From: Nitrobacter vulgaris
GTDB taxonomy: Bacteria > Pseudomonadota > Alphaproteobacteria > Rhizobiales > Xanthobacteraceae
NCBI RefSeq assembly: GCF_002028545.1
Contig: NZ_MWPQ01000006.1
Span: 1-64,000, forward strand
Length of the DNA: 64,000 nt
Direction: 5' to 3'
Below are positions 41,455 to 52,296 of this stretch, in pieces. The position numbers and the translations under genes were made by a program. Numbering within the stretch: position 1 is the first letter of the stretch; every line of letters starts with the position of its first letter. The notes beneath the pieces were generated by a model. It saw only the letters and a list, made by a program, of their open reading frames with translations, was not told the DNA's origin and searched no databases.

Positions 41455-42339
41455 TCAAGACTTCAACTTTTCGACAAGAGTTTTTCCCAGTCGCGCCGGA
41501 GACGGGGAGACGAAGATGCCGGCCGCCTCCATGGCTGCGGTCTTGGATGCGGCGTCGCCCTTGCCGCCGGAAATGATCGCGCCGGCATGGCCCATGCGGC
41601 GGCCGGGAGGCGCGGTGACGCCGGCGATAAAGCCGACCACAGGCTTCTTGCGGCCGCGTTTGGCCTCATCGATCAGGAACTGGGCGGCGTCTTCCTCGGC
41701 CGAACCGCCGATCTCGCCGATCATCACGATCGAAGTGGTCTTGGGATCGGCCAGGAACATTTCCAGCACGTCGATGAACTCGGTGCCCTTGACCGGGTCG
41801 CCGCCGATACCAACCGCGGTGGTTTGGCCGAGGCCTTCCTGGCTGGTCTGGAATACCGCTTCGTAGGTCAGCGTGCCGGAGCGGGAGACGATGCCGACAT
41901 GGCCCGGCTTGAAAATGTTCGCGGGCATGATGCCGATCTTGCATTCGCCCGCCGTCACAACGCCCGGGCAATTCGGCCCTATGAGCCGGGACTTCGATCC
42001 CGATAGCGAACGCCTGACCCGCACCATATCCAGCACCGGAATGCCCTCGGTGATGCAGACGATCAGCGGGATTTCGCTGTCGATCGCCTCGCAGATCGCG
42101 TCTGCTGCGCCGGCCGGCGGCACGTAGATCACGCTGGCGTCGGCGCCGGTCGCCTCGCGCGCTTCGCGGACGGTGTCGAACACCGGCAGGCCGAGATGGG
42201 TCTGTCCGCCTTTGCCCGGCGAGGTGCCGCCGACCATTTTCGTGCCGTAGGCGATCGCGGCCTCGGAGTGAAACGTGCCGTTCTTGCCGGTGAAGCCCTG
42301 CGTAATGACGCGGGTGTTCTTGTCGATCAGAACGGACAT
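41455..42339 (-). CDS. sucD: succinyl-CoA synthetase alpha subunit
   Basis: SucD carries the phosphorylated histidine of succinyl-CoA synthetase. The 294 residues begin [38 protein letters not shown] (CoA-binding), have [19 protein letters not shown] and end in [18 protein letters not shown], with the active His in GHAGA. The ATG follows the TAA of sucC with no gap, so the two subunits are translated together. Confidence 0.98.
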   Translation of the reverse strand: MSVLIDKNTRVITQGFTGKNGTFHSEAAIAYGTKMVGGTSPGKGGQTHLGLPVFDTVREAREATGADASVIYVPPAGAADAICEAIDSEIPLIVCITEGIPVLDMVRVRRSLSGSKSRLIGPNCPGVVTAGECKIGIMPANIFKPGHVGIVSRSGTLTYEAVFQTSQEGLGQTTAVGIGGDPVKGTEFIDVLEMFLADPKTTSIVMIGEIGGSAEEDAAQFLIDEAKRGRKKPVVGFIAGVTAPPGRRMGHAGAIISGGKGDAASKTAAMEAAGIFVSPSPARLGKTLVEKLKS

Positions 42340-43539
42340 TTACGCGACCCCTTTCACGGCCTTGACGATCTTCTGCGCGGCGTCGTCGAGATCGTCGGCG
42401 GGCAGAACGTTGAGGCCGGACTCGCGGATGATGGTCTTGCCGGCGTCGACGTTGGTGCCTTCGAGGCGAACCACCAGCGGGACATTGAGGCCGACCTGCT
42501 TTACCGCGGCGACAACGCCATCGGCGATGACGTCGCATTTCATGATGCCGCCGAAGATATTGACCAGGATGCCTTTCACATTCGGATCTGCGGTGATGAT
42601 CTTGAACGCGGCTGCGACCTTGTCCTTGGAGGCGCCGCCGCCAACGTCGAGAAAGTTTGCGGGCGACATGCCGTAGAGTTTGATGATGTCCATGGTCGCC
42701 ATCGCAAGGCCCGCGCCATTGACCATGCAGCCGATCTGGCCGTCGAGCGCGACGTAGCTCAGATCAAACCTCGACGCCTCGATCTCCTTGGCGTCTTCCT
42801 CGCTCTCGTCGCGCAGCGCCACCACATCGGAATGGCGGTATAGCGCGTTGCTGTCGAACGATACCTTGGCATCGAGCACGCGCAGTTCGCCTTGCCTCGT
42901 GACGACGAGCGGATTGATCTCCAGCATCGCCATGTCTTTGGCGATGAAGGCATTATAAAGCTGCGCCACCAGCTTCTCCGCCTGCTTGCCGAGATCGCCG
43001 CGCAGTCCCAGCGCCTTGGCGACGGTACGGCCGTGATGGCCCATCACCCCTGTGACGGGATCGACCGAGAGGGTCACGATTTTTTCCGGGGTTTTGTGTG
43101 CGACGTCCTCGATGTTCACCCCGCCTTCGGTGGAGACCACGAACGAAACTCTGGACGTTTCGCGGTCGACCAGTGCCGAGAGATAGAACTCCTTGTCGAT
43201 GTCGAAGCCTTCCTCGATGTAAAGACGGTTGACCTGCTTGCCGACAGGACCGGTCTGCACAGTCACCAGCGTCGCGCCGAGCATCTGGCCGGCAAACTGC
43301 TTCACCTCGTCGATCGATCTGGCGAGACGGACGCCACCTTTGTCGCCGGCGGAGGCTTCCTTGAACCTGCCCTTGCCGCGGCCACCCGCGTGAATCTGGC
43401 TTTTGACCACCCAAACCGGACCATCGAGCGTTTTAGCCGCCGCCTCCGCTTCCGATGCCTTCAGCACCGCAACCCCTCGCGAGACCGGCACGCCAAACTC
43501 CCGCAGCAACGCCTTGGCCTGATATTCGTGGATGTTCAT
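42340..43539 (-). CDS. sucC: succinyl-CoA synthetase beta subunit
   Basis: SucC is the ATP-grasp subunit that binds nucleotide and succinate. The 399 residues begin [22 protein letters not shown] and contain [44 protein letters not shown] and [43 protein letters not shown] 43539 is the family start; the longer frame to 43608 is rejected. It sits about 200 bases after mdh in the TCA cluster. Confidence 0.98.
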   Translation of the reverse strand: MNIHEYQAKALLREFGVPVSRGVAVLKASEAEAAAKTLDGPVWVVKSQIHAGGRGKGRFKEASAGDKGGVRLARSIDEVKQFAGQMLGATLVTVQTGPVGKQVNRLYIEEGFDIDKEFYLSALVDRETSRVSFVVSTEGGVNIEDVAHKTPEKIVTLSVDPVTGVMGHHGRTVAKALGLRGDLGKQAEKLVAQLYNAFIAKDMAMLEINPLVVTRQGELRVLDAKVSFDSNALYRHSDVVALRDESEEDAKEIEASRFDLSYVALDGQIGCMVNGAGLAMATMDIIKLYGMSPANFLDVGGGASKDKVAAAFKIITADPNVKGILVNIFGGIMKCDVIADGVVAAVKQVGLNVPLVVRLEGTNVDAGKTIIRESGLNVLPADDLDDAAQKIVKAVKGVA

Positions 43540-43742
43540 CTGGATGGTCTCCGACCCGCGGGAAGGACAATTTTGGCAGGAACAATTTCGACCATTTCCG
43601 CCGGCCAAGATATGCCCGCCGGAGGGTCGAGGTGGGCAGTCACCTCGAGATGTCCTTGCCAGCAGTGGGTTGCCGCATCTGAATTTCGCAATACTGGCCG
43701 CACGCGTATCCGTTCCGAACGATACCGAATGGCAGTGCCCGA

Positions 43743-44792
<1,050 letters not shown>

Positions 44793-44814
44793 TCAAGCGT
44801 CGCAACGTGCAACG

Positions 44815-45999
44815 TCAAGTCTCCACCAGGCCGGTGGCTGTTCCGCTGGCGAGGGAATCGCTGCGACCATGGGCCCTCGCCAGATAGGAGTCCGAGTTCA
44901 TCTCGATCAGACGCGAGGAGGTGCGTTTGAATTCATTCGCCTCGAAGCCGTCGTTGGCGCGATAGAGCGAAAGCTGATCGCTATCGCTCGACGCCATCAG
45001 TTTCACGCCGTTGTCATACAGCGTGTCGATCAGGGCGATGAACCGCTTGGCGGCGTCGCGGTCGTCATAGTCCATCACCGGGATGTGGTCGATCATAAGA
45101 GTGTGATAGTCGCGCGCGAGCCGTAGATAGTCGGGCGCCGCAAGTGGCTGCTCGCAGAGATCGGCAAACGAAAACCGGGCCACGCCGTGGGCCGAGCATG
45201 GCACGTGCAGAAGGCGGCCCTTGATCGCGATGTCACGCGGCTCGCAGGGCGCGCCGCCGGTCATGAGCGTCCAGGCTCTGTCGAGCGCCGCCTCAGCCTC
45301 GGCGTTGGCGGGTGTCAGCCACATCTTGACGCTGGCGAGTTTCTCCATGCGGAAATCAGTGCGGGCGTCGAGACGCAGAACGTCCATACGCTCCTCGATC
45401 TGCGCAATGAACGGCAGGAACAGCACGCGATTGAGACCCCCTTCGTAGAGGTTCTCAGGAGGGACGTTTGATGTCGCCACCACGACGGTACCGAGTTCGA
45501 ACAGCCGCGCGAACAGACGGGCCAGGATCATGGCGTCGGCGATATCGGTGACATGAAATTCGTCGAAGCACAAAAGCCATGCCTGCTCGAAGATAGATGT
45601 CGCGGTGAGCTGAACGGCGTCGGCGTCGGCCATCTCACCTCGCGCGATGCTTTGGCGAAAAGCAAAGATGCGCTCATGCACGTCTGTCATGAACTCATGA
45701 AAATGGACCCGGCGTTTGTGGGCGACCCGGCTCTCCTGGAAAAACAGGTCCATCAGCATGGTTTTGCCGCGTCCGACGTCACCATGGATATAAAGTCCCT
45801 TCGGCGGAGGTTCGTCGTCGGAATGGAACAATTTGTCGAGGAAGCCCGATTTGCCCGCGGGCTTGTAGGTCATGAGCCGCTCGTCCAGCGCGGCAAGTGC
45901 TTCCACCGCCCGCGCCTGCGCGGAGTCCGCCTCGATCGCGCCTGACGTGACGAGGGCCTGATAGTGATTCCGGAACGATGTGGGTGACACCGAAAGCAT
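44815..45999 (-). CDS. zapE: cell division protein ZapE (AFG1-like ATPase)
   Basis: ZapE/AFG1 proteins are AAA-type ATPases that bind FtsZ or assist membrane-protein quality control. The 394 residues from ATG 45999 have Walker A GDVGRGKTMLMDLFF (about 82-96), RRVHFHEFM, Walker B LLCFDEFHVTDIADAMIL and the sensor ATSNVPPENLYEGGLNR. A GTG at 46068 overlaps the stop of thpR (GTGA) and would add 23 residues; translational coupling there is possible, but relatives start near 45999, where AGGAG is also present. It lies 100 bases upstream of mdh on the same strand. Confidence 0.93.
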   Translation of the reverse strand: MLSVSPTSFRNHYQALVTSGAIEADSAQARAVEALAALDERLMTYKPAGKSGFLDKLFHSDDEPPPKGLYIHGDVGRGKTMLMDLFFQESRVAHKRRVHFHEFMTDVHERIFAFRQSIARGEMADADAVQLTATSIFEQAWLLCFDEFHVTDIADAMILARLFARLFELGTVVVATSNVPPENLYEGGLNRVLFLPFIAQIEERMDVLRLDARTDFRMEKLASVKMWLTPANAEAEAALDRAWTLMTGGAPCEPRDIAIKGRLLHVPCSAHGVARFSFADLCEQPLAAPDYLRLARDYHTLMIDHIPVMDYDDRDAAKRFIALIDTLYDNGVKLMASSDSDQLSLYRANDGFEANEFKRTSSRLIEMNSDSYLARAHGRSDSLASGTATGLVET

Positions 46000-46064
46000 C
46001 GGTCGGTTTTCGACTCCTGAGGGACGGAAATACAAGTCGTGGTGAAGATCTTGTGAATCGGCGG

Positions 46065-46601
46065 TCACGCGCTGAGCGCGTAGGAGTCCTCGACAACGTA
46101 AGGGCCGCCGCCGACCGAGGCACGCGAGGAGAACAGCACGAAGCGCTCGGCGGTGAATACCTTGGACGGGAAATAGCCGCGCACCGACAGATAGTTCGCG
46201 ACGTCGTGGTTGGATGCGTCGCGCAAGCGGGCCAGCGTGACGTGGGGCGTGAACTTGCGGCCCTCGGGATCCAGCCCGCAGCGCCGCATCAGCCGTTCAA
46301 GTTCGGCTTGCAATTCGACCAGCGGCGCGCTCGGCTCCACCGAGGCGACGACGGCACGTGGTTTCTTGCCGCCGAAACTCGACAATCCCCGCAGCGTCAC
46401 GTCGAACGGTTTGCGGTTGATCCGGGGCAGCACCGACGCGATCTCGTTGGCGGAGGCGCCGTCGATATCGCCGATGAAGCGGAGCGTGAGATGGTAGTTT
46501 TCGGGGTCGATCCAGCGGGCGCCCGGCAGACCGCCGCGCAAATCGGACAGCGTGCGGCTGATATCGGACGGTATTTCCAGCCCGGTGAACAAACGCGGCA
46601 T
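46065..46601 (-). CDS. thpR: RNA 2',3'-cyclic phosphodiesterase (2H family)
   Basis: ThpR hydrolyses 2',3'-cyclic phosphate ends of RNA and was first described as a tRNA-half ligase. The 178 residues begin MPRLFTGLEIP and carry two HxTx motifs: YHLTLRFIGD (about 46-55) and PHVTLARL (about 130-137), the paired catalytic histidines of the 2H superfamily. ATG 46601 is the family start; the frame from 46649 is not needed. Its stop is within four bases of a possible zapE start, suggesting one operon with zapE. Confidence 0.92.
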   Translation of the reverse strand: MPRLFTGLEIPSDISRTLSDLRGGLPGARWIDPENYHLTLRFIGDIDGASANEIASVLPRINRKPFDVTLRGLSSFGGKKPRAVVASVEPSAPLVELQAELERLMRRCGLDPEGRKFTPHVTLARLRDASNHDVANYLSVRGYFPSKVFTAERFVLFSSRASVGGGPYVVEDSYALSA

Positions 46602-46741
46602 CGCAAAACCCTCGATGCAAGTCTCGAAATCAATCTGGCGACGAATCACCAGTAGCTATTTTTACCGTAGTTCTGTGACCGTGCGAAGCGCGCGGCCGCA
46701 TGGCGGGTAATTCCTTGCGAGAGCGGGCGCTCACTTGGTTG

Positions 46742-47392
46742 TCAGCCTTTCTGCTCACGGATAGCGCGGACAAAGGCCTCAACCGTGGGCAGGATATGTT
46801 CGACGATAATTGCCACGCCCGCGGCGGTCGGGTGCATGCCGTCGGCCTGATTGAGCCTTGTGTTCGCCGCGACTTTGTCGAGGAAGAACGGATAAAGCGG
46901 CACGTCGTATTTCTTGGCGAGATCGGGAAATATTGCATTGAATTGCGCGGCGTACTCGGCGCCGTAATTCGGCGGCGCGACCATGCCGCATAGCAGGACC
47001 GCGACATGGCGCGCCTTGAGGCGCTTCAGGATGTCCTCCAGTGCGGCGCGCGTCACTTTGGGATCAATGCCGCGCAGGGCATCGTTTGCGCCGAGTTCAA
47101 GGATCACGCCCTGCGTGCCGGTAGGCACTGACCAGTCGAGCCTGTCGAGACCGCCGGACGCGGTATCGCCGGAGACGCCGGCATTGCCGATCGTGACGTT
47201 CAGGCCCTTGTCTTTCAACGATTTTTCCAATTGTGCTGGAAATGCGGCGGCAGCCGGGAGTCCGAGGCCGGAGCTTAAGGAGTCGCCGAGCACCACGATC
47301 TTGGCGGGGCCATTGGCCGTTTCATCGGCCGCCTGGGCAGGCACTGCCATGGCGATGCCAGCGCCAAGTAGAATCCACGCAAAGGTGCGCAT
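46742..47392 (-). CDS. tesA: arylesterase / acyl-CoA thioesterase I (SGNH family)
   Basis: TesA-type enzymes are periplasmic esterases/lysophospholipases. The 216 residues have a signal peptide (MRTFAWILLGAGIAMAVPAQA), block I VVLGDSLSSGLGL with the nucleophile Ser, block II GNAGVSGDTASGG, block III LGANDALRG and block V DGMHPTAAG with Asp and His. GAGAGGGTG precedes ATG 47392. It is divergent from ybbA/ybbP-like genes, the same partnership as in E. coli, which supports a shared function in lipid-linked export or cleavage. Confidence 0.94.
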   Translation of the reverse strand: MRTFAWILLGAGIAMAVPAQAADETANGPAKIVVLGDSLSSGLGLPAAAAFPAQLEKSLKDKGLNVTIGNAGVSGDTASGGLDRLDWSVPTGTQGVILELGANDALRGIDPKVTRAALEDILKRLKARHVAVLLCGMVAPPNYGAEYAAQFNAIFPDLAKKYDVPLYPFFLDKVAANTRLNQADGMHPTAAGVAIIVEHILPTVEAFVRAIREQKG

Positions 47393-47517
47393 CACCCTCT
47401 CGACCGCCGTAAAAGAAATGCCATATGAGCCAGCATGGTGGTTCAGACGGTCTCTCCCATTTTGCTGCGAGTCCTCTAGAGACCTTCTGAACCAAACCAC
47501 TTTGGAATAATAAGTTT

Positions 47518-47592
47518 CTAGTGTCCTTCTGAATCCGAAGTTCGCTCGGAACGGTCCGGCGGGGCAGGCGAACTTGGGATTCAGGACACTAG
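47518..47592. repeat. long imperfect palindrome just before the ABC transporter gene
   Basis: The left arm (47518-47545, CTAGTGTCC, TGAATCC, AAGTTCGC) pairs with the right arm (47568-47592, GCGAACTT, GGATTCA, GGACACTAG) with one 3-base bulge and one mismatch; the loop is 22 bases. The element ends two bases before the ATG at 47595, so the ribosome-binding site lies inside the right arm. Confidence 0.75.
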
Positions 47593-47594
47593 GC

Positions 47595-48323
47595 ATGGAC
47601 AGTCTCATTGAACCCTCGTTACCGGCCAGTCATTCCCAAAATCTCAAGCCGGACGCCATCGCCATTTCCAATGTCAATCTCACACTCGGCAGCGGCGCCG
47701 CGCGTGTCCATATTCTGAAAGACATCAGTCTCCGCATTGGCCGTGCCGAAGCGATCGGTTTGATTGGGCCGTCCGGGTCGGGGAAATCCACCCTGCTCAT
47801 GGTCATGGCGGGGCTGGAACGTCCCGACCGCGGAGAAGTGGTTGTCGATGGCACTCATTTCAATGCTCTCGACGAAGACGGTCTGGCGCGATTTCGCGGA
47901 CGTCACGTCGGCATCGTGTTTCAGTCCTTTCATCTGATCCCGACCATGACGGCGCTGGAGAATGTCGCCGTGCCGCTCGAACTCGCTGGCGCGCCGAACG
48001 CATCGGCGCGCGCAGCGAGCGAGCTGGATGCGGTCGGTCTCGGCGCGCGGCTGCATCATTATCCGACGCAGCTCTCGGGTGGCGAGCAGCAACGCGTGGC
48101 GCTGGCACGGGCGTTCGCGCCTGATCCGGCAATTCTCGTCGCCGACGAGCCGACCGGCAATCTGGATGAGGTGACCGGCCAGCAGATCGTCGATCTCCTG
48201 TTCGCCAAGCATGCCGAGCGCGGTATGACGCTGGTGCTGGTGACTCATGATAGCGCACTCGCGCAACGCTGCGACCGCGTGGTGAAGCTACGCTCGGGAC
48301 GTATCGACGAGGCAGGTCGATGA
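47595..48323 (+). CDS. ybbA: ABC transporter ATP-binding protein (YbbA/LolD-like)
   Basis: The 242 residues form a complete ABC ATPase: Walker A GPSGSGKSTLL (about 58-68), Q-loop FQSFHLIPTMTALENV, signature LSGGEQQRVALARAF, Walker B ILVADEPTGNLD and switch LVTHDSALAQRC. The sequence belongs to the MacB/LolD/YbbA group that works with FtsX-like permeases and moves substrates out of the inner membrane rather than across it. ATG 47595 is chosen over the frame start 47574 because it is the only ATG next to the family N-terminus. It is followed by the permease gene. Confidence 0.92.
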   Translation: MDSLIEPSLPASHSQNLKPDAIAISNVNLTLGSGAARVHILKDISLRIGRAEAIGLIGPSGSGKSTLLMVMAGLERPDRGEVVVDGTHFNALDEDGLARFRGRHVGIVFQSFHLIPTMTALENVAVPLELAGAPNASARAASELDAVGLGARLHHYPTQLSGGEQQRVALARAFAPDPAILVADEPTGNLDEVTGQQIVDLLFAKHAERGMTLVLVTHDSALAQRCDRVVKLRSGRIDEAGR

Positions 48324-48450
48324 CTCATCAGCCATCATTGGGGATCTGCGGTAGGTTAAAAACACGTCATCGGTGCGCCCGGTCCGTGTTCATGGACTCC
48401 AGAACCGCGCGCTTCTTTCGCACTCGTGAATGCACAATGGCGCTTCGCGC

Positions 48451-51006
48451 ATGACGACAAACAGGACCCGCGGGCTGCTTCTTCCACTGCGTTTGGCGTT
48501 GCGCGAACTGCGCAGCGGGCTGCGTGGCTTCTATGTCTTCATCGCCTGCATCGCGCTCGGCGTCATGACGATTGCCGGCGTCGGTTCCGTGGCATCCAGT
48601 CTGTCGGATGGGTTGGCGCGCGAGGGCCGCACGCTGCTTGGCGGCGATGTTTCGTTTTCGTTGATCCAGCGCGAGGCGAAGCCGGACGAGATCGCCTTCC
48701 TGCGTGCGCGAGGAACGGTCTCGGTGGCGGCGACGCTGCGCGCGATGGCGCGCGCGACGGACGGCAGGCTGGCGCTGATCGAACTGAAGGCGGTCGATCG
48801 GGCCTATCCCATGCTCGGCGCGCTGGCGCTGGAGCCGGACATCCCGATGTCCGATCTGTTCGCCGAACGTGAGGGGGTATTCGGCGCGGCCGTCGACCAG
48901 GCTCTCCTGGCGCGACTGGATCTTAAGATTGGCGATCGTCTCACGGTCGGCAGCGCCACCTTCGAGATCCGCAGCGCGGTTGACGCCGAGCCCGACAAAC
49001 TAGCTGGCGGTCTTGGGCTCGGACCGCGCTTCCTGGTCAGCATTGATGGTTTGCGCGCCGCGGCATTGCTTCAGCCCGGCAGTTTGGTGCGCTGGATTTA
49101 CCGGGTCCGGCTTGCGGGCAATAGTGCGGATGACAGGGCGGCGACGGCACTGGCCGATGCCGCGCGGGCGGCGCTGCCGGAGGCAGGCTGGGACATCCGC
49201 AGCCGCAACAACGCCTCGCCGCAACTTGAGCGGAGCATCTTGCGGTTTACGCAGTATCTGACCCTGGTCGGGCTTGCCGCCTTGCTGGTGGGAGGCGTCG
49301 GCGTCGGCAATGCCGTCAAGAGCCACATCGACCGGCGGCGCGACATCATTGCGACGTTCAAGGCAGTGGGTGCGACCGGACGCGACGTGTTTGCGATCTA
49401 TCTAACTCAAATCATGGTGCTGGCCGCTCTCGGCTCACTTGCCGGTCTTGTAATCGGTGCGACGCTGCCTTTTATCATTGTCGGCGCGTTCGGCGATCTG
49501 CTCCCGCTGCCGGTCGTTCCGGCGTTGCACCCCGATGAATTGGCGTTGTCGGCGGTATATGGCCTGTTGACGGCGTTGGCGTTCGGCATGTGGCCGCTAG
49601 CACGGGTTCATGACATTCCGGTTGCGGCCTTGTTTCGCGATACCATTGCTCACGAAGTCCTTCGGCCGAAGACCCGCTACCTTGTCTTGATGATGCTTCT
49701 GATCGCAACGTTGGCCGGGATCGCTATTGGTCTAGCCTACGACAAGCGGGTGGCTCTGGTGTTCGTGGCGGCGTCGGCGATCGTGTTTGTGTTGTTGCGC
49801 GGCATCGCCTCCGGGTTGATGGCGCTGGCGCGGCGGCTGCCGCGATCCCGGATCACCATGCTGCGGCTTGCGGTTTCAAACATCCATCGTCCGGGAACGT
49901 TGACGCCGTCCGTGGTGCTTTCGCTCGGCCTTGGTCTCGCCGTTCTGGTCACGATCACCCAGATCGACGGCAATCTGCGGCGGCAGTTCTTGGCGTCGTT
50001 GCCAGAGCGTGCCCCTTCATTGTACTTCATCGATATCCCGTCGTCGGTATCGGATCGGTTCGACGATTTTCTCAAGCGGCTGACTCCGCAGGCGATCGTG
50101 GAGGACGTGCCGATGCTGCGCGGGCGCATCGTCGCGGCGCGCGGCGTCAAAGCGGAAGACCTGAAACCCTCCCGCGATGCTCAATGGGTGCTGCATAGTG
50201 ATCGCGGCCTGACCTACACTGGCGACGTGCCAAAGGGATCGAAGGTCGTAGAGGGCGAGTGGTGGGGGCCGGACTATGATGGGCCGCCGCTGGTGTCGTT
50301 TGAGAAGAAGCTCGCCGACGGGCTCGGGCTCAAGATCGGCGACACCGTCGTCGTGAATGTGCTCGGTCGCGACATCACGGCCACCATCAGCAACATGCGC
50401 AGCGTTGACTGGCAGAGCCTTGGCATCAATTTCGTGTTGGTGTTCTCGCCCAATGCCTTTCGCGGCGCGCCGCATACCCATATCGCGACCCTGACCGAGA
50501 TGCATCACGGCGCCGCGGAAGATGCCGCGATCATCAAGGCTGTGGCCGACGCGTTCCCGATGGTGACGAGCGTGCGGGTTCGCGAGGCCCTCGAAACCAT
50601 CGGGGCGGTCGTTACCAACCTGGTCATGGCGATCCGTGGCGCCAGCGCCGTCACCCTGGTCTCGGCGATCCTCGTCCTTGGCGGTGCGCTGGCGGCCGGC
50701 CATCGCCACCGCGTCTATGACGCCGTGATTCTGAAAACCCTCGGCGCCACGAGGTCGCGGCTGCTTGGCGCCTACACGCTCGAATACCTCATGATCGGTG
50801 CCGCCACCGCGGTGTTCGGCATGGCGGCTGGTTCGCTTGCCGCGTGGCTGATCGTGACGCGGTTGATGACGCTCGGTTTCGAATGGCAGGCCGGCAGTGC
50901 GGCTATCGTGGTAGGTGCCGCACTGATTGTCACAGTCGCGTTAGGACTGGCCGGCACGCTGATGGCACTCAATCAGAAGCCGGCCTCGGTATTGAGGAAT
51001 TTGTAA
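48451..51006 (+). CDS. ybbP: FtsX-like permease (YbbP family)
   Basis: The 851 residues have the YbbP architecture: TM1 near the N-terminus (FYVFIACIALGVMTIAGVG), a large periplasmic domain (about 55-260), a group of TM helices with the first FtsX domain (LVGLAALLVGGVGVGNAVKSHIDRRRDIIATFKAVGATGRDVFAIYL), further TM segments to about 460, a second periplasmic domain and a second FtsX domain at the end (AGHRHRVYDAVILKTLGATRSRLLGAYTLEYLMIGAATAVFGMAAG). ATG 48430 is an alternative start. Together with ybbA and tesA it forms a conserved module; the substrate is not known. Confidence 0.92.
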   Translation: MTTNRTRGLLLPLRLALRELRSGLRGFYVFIACIALGVMTIAGVGSVASSLSDGLAREGRTLLGGDVSFSLIQREAKPDEIAFLRARGTVSVAATLRAMARATDGRLALIELKAVDRAYPMLGALALEPDIPMSDLFAEREGVFGAAVDQALLARLDLKIGDRLTVGSATFEIRSAVDAEPDKLAGGLGLGPRFLVSIDGLRAAALLQPGSLVRWIYRVRLAGNSADDRAATALADAARAALPEAGWDIRSRNNASPQLERSILRFTQYLTLVGLAALLVGGVGVGNAVKSHIDRRRDIIATFKAVGATGRDVFAIYLTQIMVLAALGSLAGLVIGATLPFIIVGAFGDLLPLPVVPALHPDELALSAVYGLLTALAFGMWPLARVHDIPVAALFRDTIAHEVLRPKTRYLVLMMLLIATLAGIAIGLAYDKRVALVFVAASAIVFVLLRGIASGLMALARRLPRSRITMLRLAVSNIHRPGTLTPSVVLSLGLGLAVLVTITQIDGNLRRQFLASLPERAPSLYFIDIPSSVSDRFDDFLKRLTPQAIVEDVPMLRGRIVAARGVKAEDLKPSRDAQWVLHSDRGLTYTGDVPKGSKVVEGEWWGPDYDGPPLVSFEKKLADGLGLKIGDTVVVNVLGRDITATISNMRSVDWQSLGINFVLVFSPNAFRGAPHTHIATLTEMHHGAAEDAAIIKAVADAFPMVTSVRVREALETIGAVVTNLVMAIRGASAVTLVSAILVLGGALAAGHRHRVYDAVILKTLGATRSRLLGAYTLEYLMIGAATAVFGMAAGSLAAWLIVTRLMTLGFEWQAGSAAIVVGAALIVTVALGLAGTLMALNQKPASVLRNL

Positions 51007-51288
51007 CAAGATGTAGCGATTTTCATGGCGATCTCCTACCGGGAGCAGGTGGTTGGGGTCCTTGCGAGTTTTTTGCGTATCGCTCCCCTGGGTGAGGCCC
51101 CGAGCCTCTATTATCGGAGGGCGACATTCAGCCGCGCATGGAAGCTTGCGGCGAATGTGTTAGTTTCCCACATATGGGTTCGGTAGGACGCTGGTCCTGA
51201 TGACCAAAAACCAATATCAGCAGGCCATGTATCCGAGACAGATTTGTACTGGTATCTTGCGATGCCAGCTAACCACGGGAATTCGACC

Positions 51289-52080
51289 ATGTCGGACTTA
51301 GACCGCAACCATGCCACTCCGTTTGGCCGGACCGCCGGGCGCGTTGATACCGCGGCCGTCGATGCCGGTCTGCGGTCCTATATGCTCAAGATCTACAACT
51401 ACATGTCGATCGGCCTCGCCATCACTGGCCTGGCCGCGCTTGGCGTCTACATGGCGGCCGTCACCAACGATCCATCGGGCGCAGCTGCTCAGATCGGAAA
51501 CGCTTACCTGACGCCGTTCGGCTACGCGATGTTTGTGAGCCCGTTGAAGTGGGTTTTCATCCTCGCGCCGCTGGCGATGGTTTTCGTCATCTCCTTTGGC
51601 ATCAACCGGCTTAAGCCTGCGACCGCGCAGCTGTTGTTCTGGGCGTTCTCGGCGTTGATGGGCCTGTCGCTGTCCTCGATTTTTCTGGTGTATACTCACA
51701 CCTCGATCGTGCGGGTGTTCTTCATCACTGCGGCCTCGTTCGGCGCGCTGAGCTTGTTCGGCTATACCACCAAGCGTGACATGAGCGGCATGGGCTCATT
51801 CCTGCTCATGGGCCTGTTCGGCATCATCATCGCCAGTCTGGTGAATCTCTTCATCGCAAGCTCGGCGTTGCAGTTTGTGGTGTCTGTCGTCGGCGTGCTG
51901 GTGTTCGCGGGTCTGACCGCTTACGATACCCAGCGGCTGAAGAATGACTACATCTACGGCTATGCGTCGCAGGGCGGAGAAATCGCGGAACGCGCGGCGA
52001 TAACCGGCGCGCTGTCGCTCTATCTGAACTTCATCAACCTGTTCACGCTGCTCTTGCAGTTGCTCGGACAGCGCGAGTAG
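51289..52080 (+). CDS. Bax inhibitor-1/YccA family membrane protein
   Basis: The 263 residues start MSDLDRNHATPFGRTAG and contain seven hydrophobic segments from about residue 35 (YMSIGLAITGLAALGVYMAAV, WVFILAPLAMVFVISFGIN, LFWAFSALMGLSLSSIFLVY, VFFITAASFGALSLFGY, FLLMGLFGIIIASLVNLFI, LQFVVSVVGVLVFAGLTAYDTQRLK, LYLNFINLFTLLLQLL). The conserved AYDTQRLKNDY, with the Asp pair linked to calcium/pH gating in BI-1 proteins, is present. ATG 51289 fits the family start. The preceding 280 bases (51007-51288) show no gene. A strong terminator follows. Confidence 0.93.
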   Translation: MSDLDRNHATPFGRTAGRVDTAAVDAGLRSYMLKIYNYMSIGLAITGLAALGVYMAAVTNDPSGAAAQIGNAYLTPFGYAMFVSPLKWVFILAPLAMVFVISFGINRLKPATAQLLFWAFSALMGLSLSSIFLVYTHTSIVRVFFITAASFGALSLFGYTTKRDMSGMGSFLLMGLFGIIIASLVNLFIASSALQFVVSVVGVLVFAGLTAYDTQRLKNDYIYGYASQGGEIAERAAITGALSLYLNFINLFTLLLQLLGQRE

Positions 52081-52180
52081 GCATGATTCCGAAAAGCGGT
52101 CGTTCGATTTTGGATCAGATCATGCCTCACGGTCATGATCCCGAAAAGTGGTCTTCCGGTTTTCGGATCAGATCATGCCA
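52081..52180. repeat. two tandem REP-like units after the BI-1 gene
   Basis: GCATGATTCCGAAAAGCGGT followed by GATCAGATCATGCC is repeated as TCATGATCCCGAAAAGTGGT followed by TTTTCGGATCAGATCATGCC. Each unit is a stem bounded by GCATGATC and GATCATGC. The first begins directly after the stop codon TAG. Related units are at 55135-55185 and 55626-55675. Confidence 0.8.
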
Positions 52181-52212
52181 AAATTGAACGGCCCCGATAA
52201 TCTGATACGCGA

Positions 52213-52238
52213 AGCCCCGGCCAAGGCCGGGGCTTTTT
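52213..52238 (+). terminator. rho-independent terminator after the BI-1 gene
   Basis: AGCCCCGGCC (52213-52222), loop AA, GGCCGGGGCT (52225-52234), followed by a T-run: a textbook intrinsic terminator. Confidence 0.92.
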
Positions 52239-52296
52239 CTTTGTGCTTTAAGATATCTTCAGGCGTTGGACTCGAACGATATCCGCGTCCGCTTAT

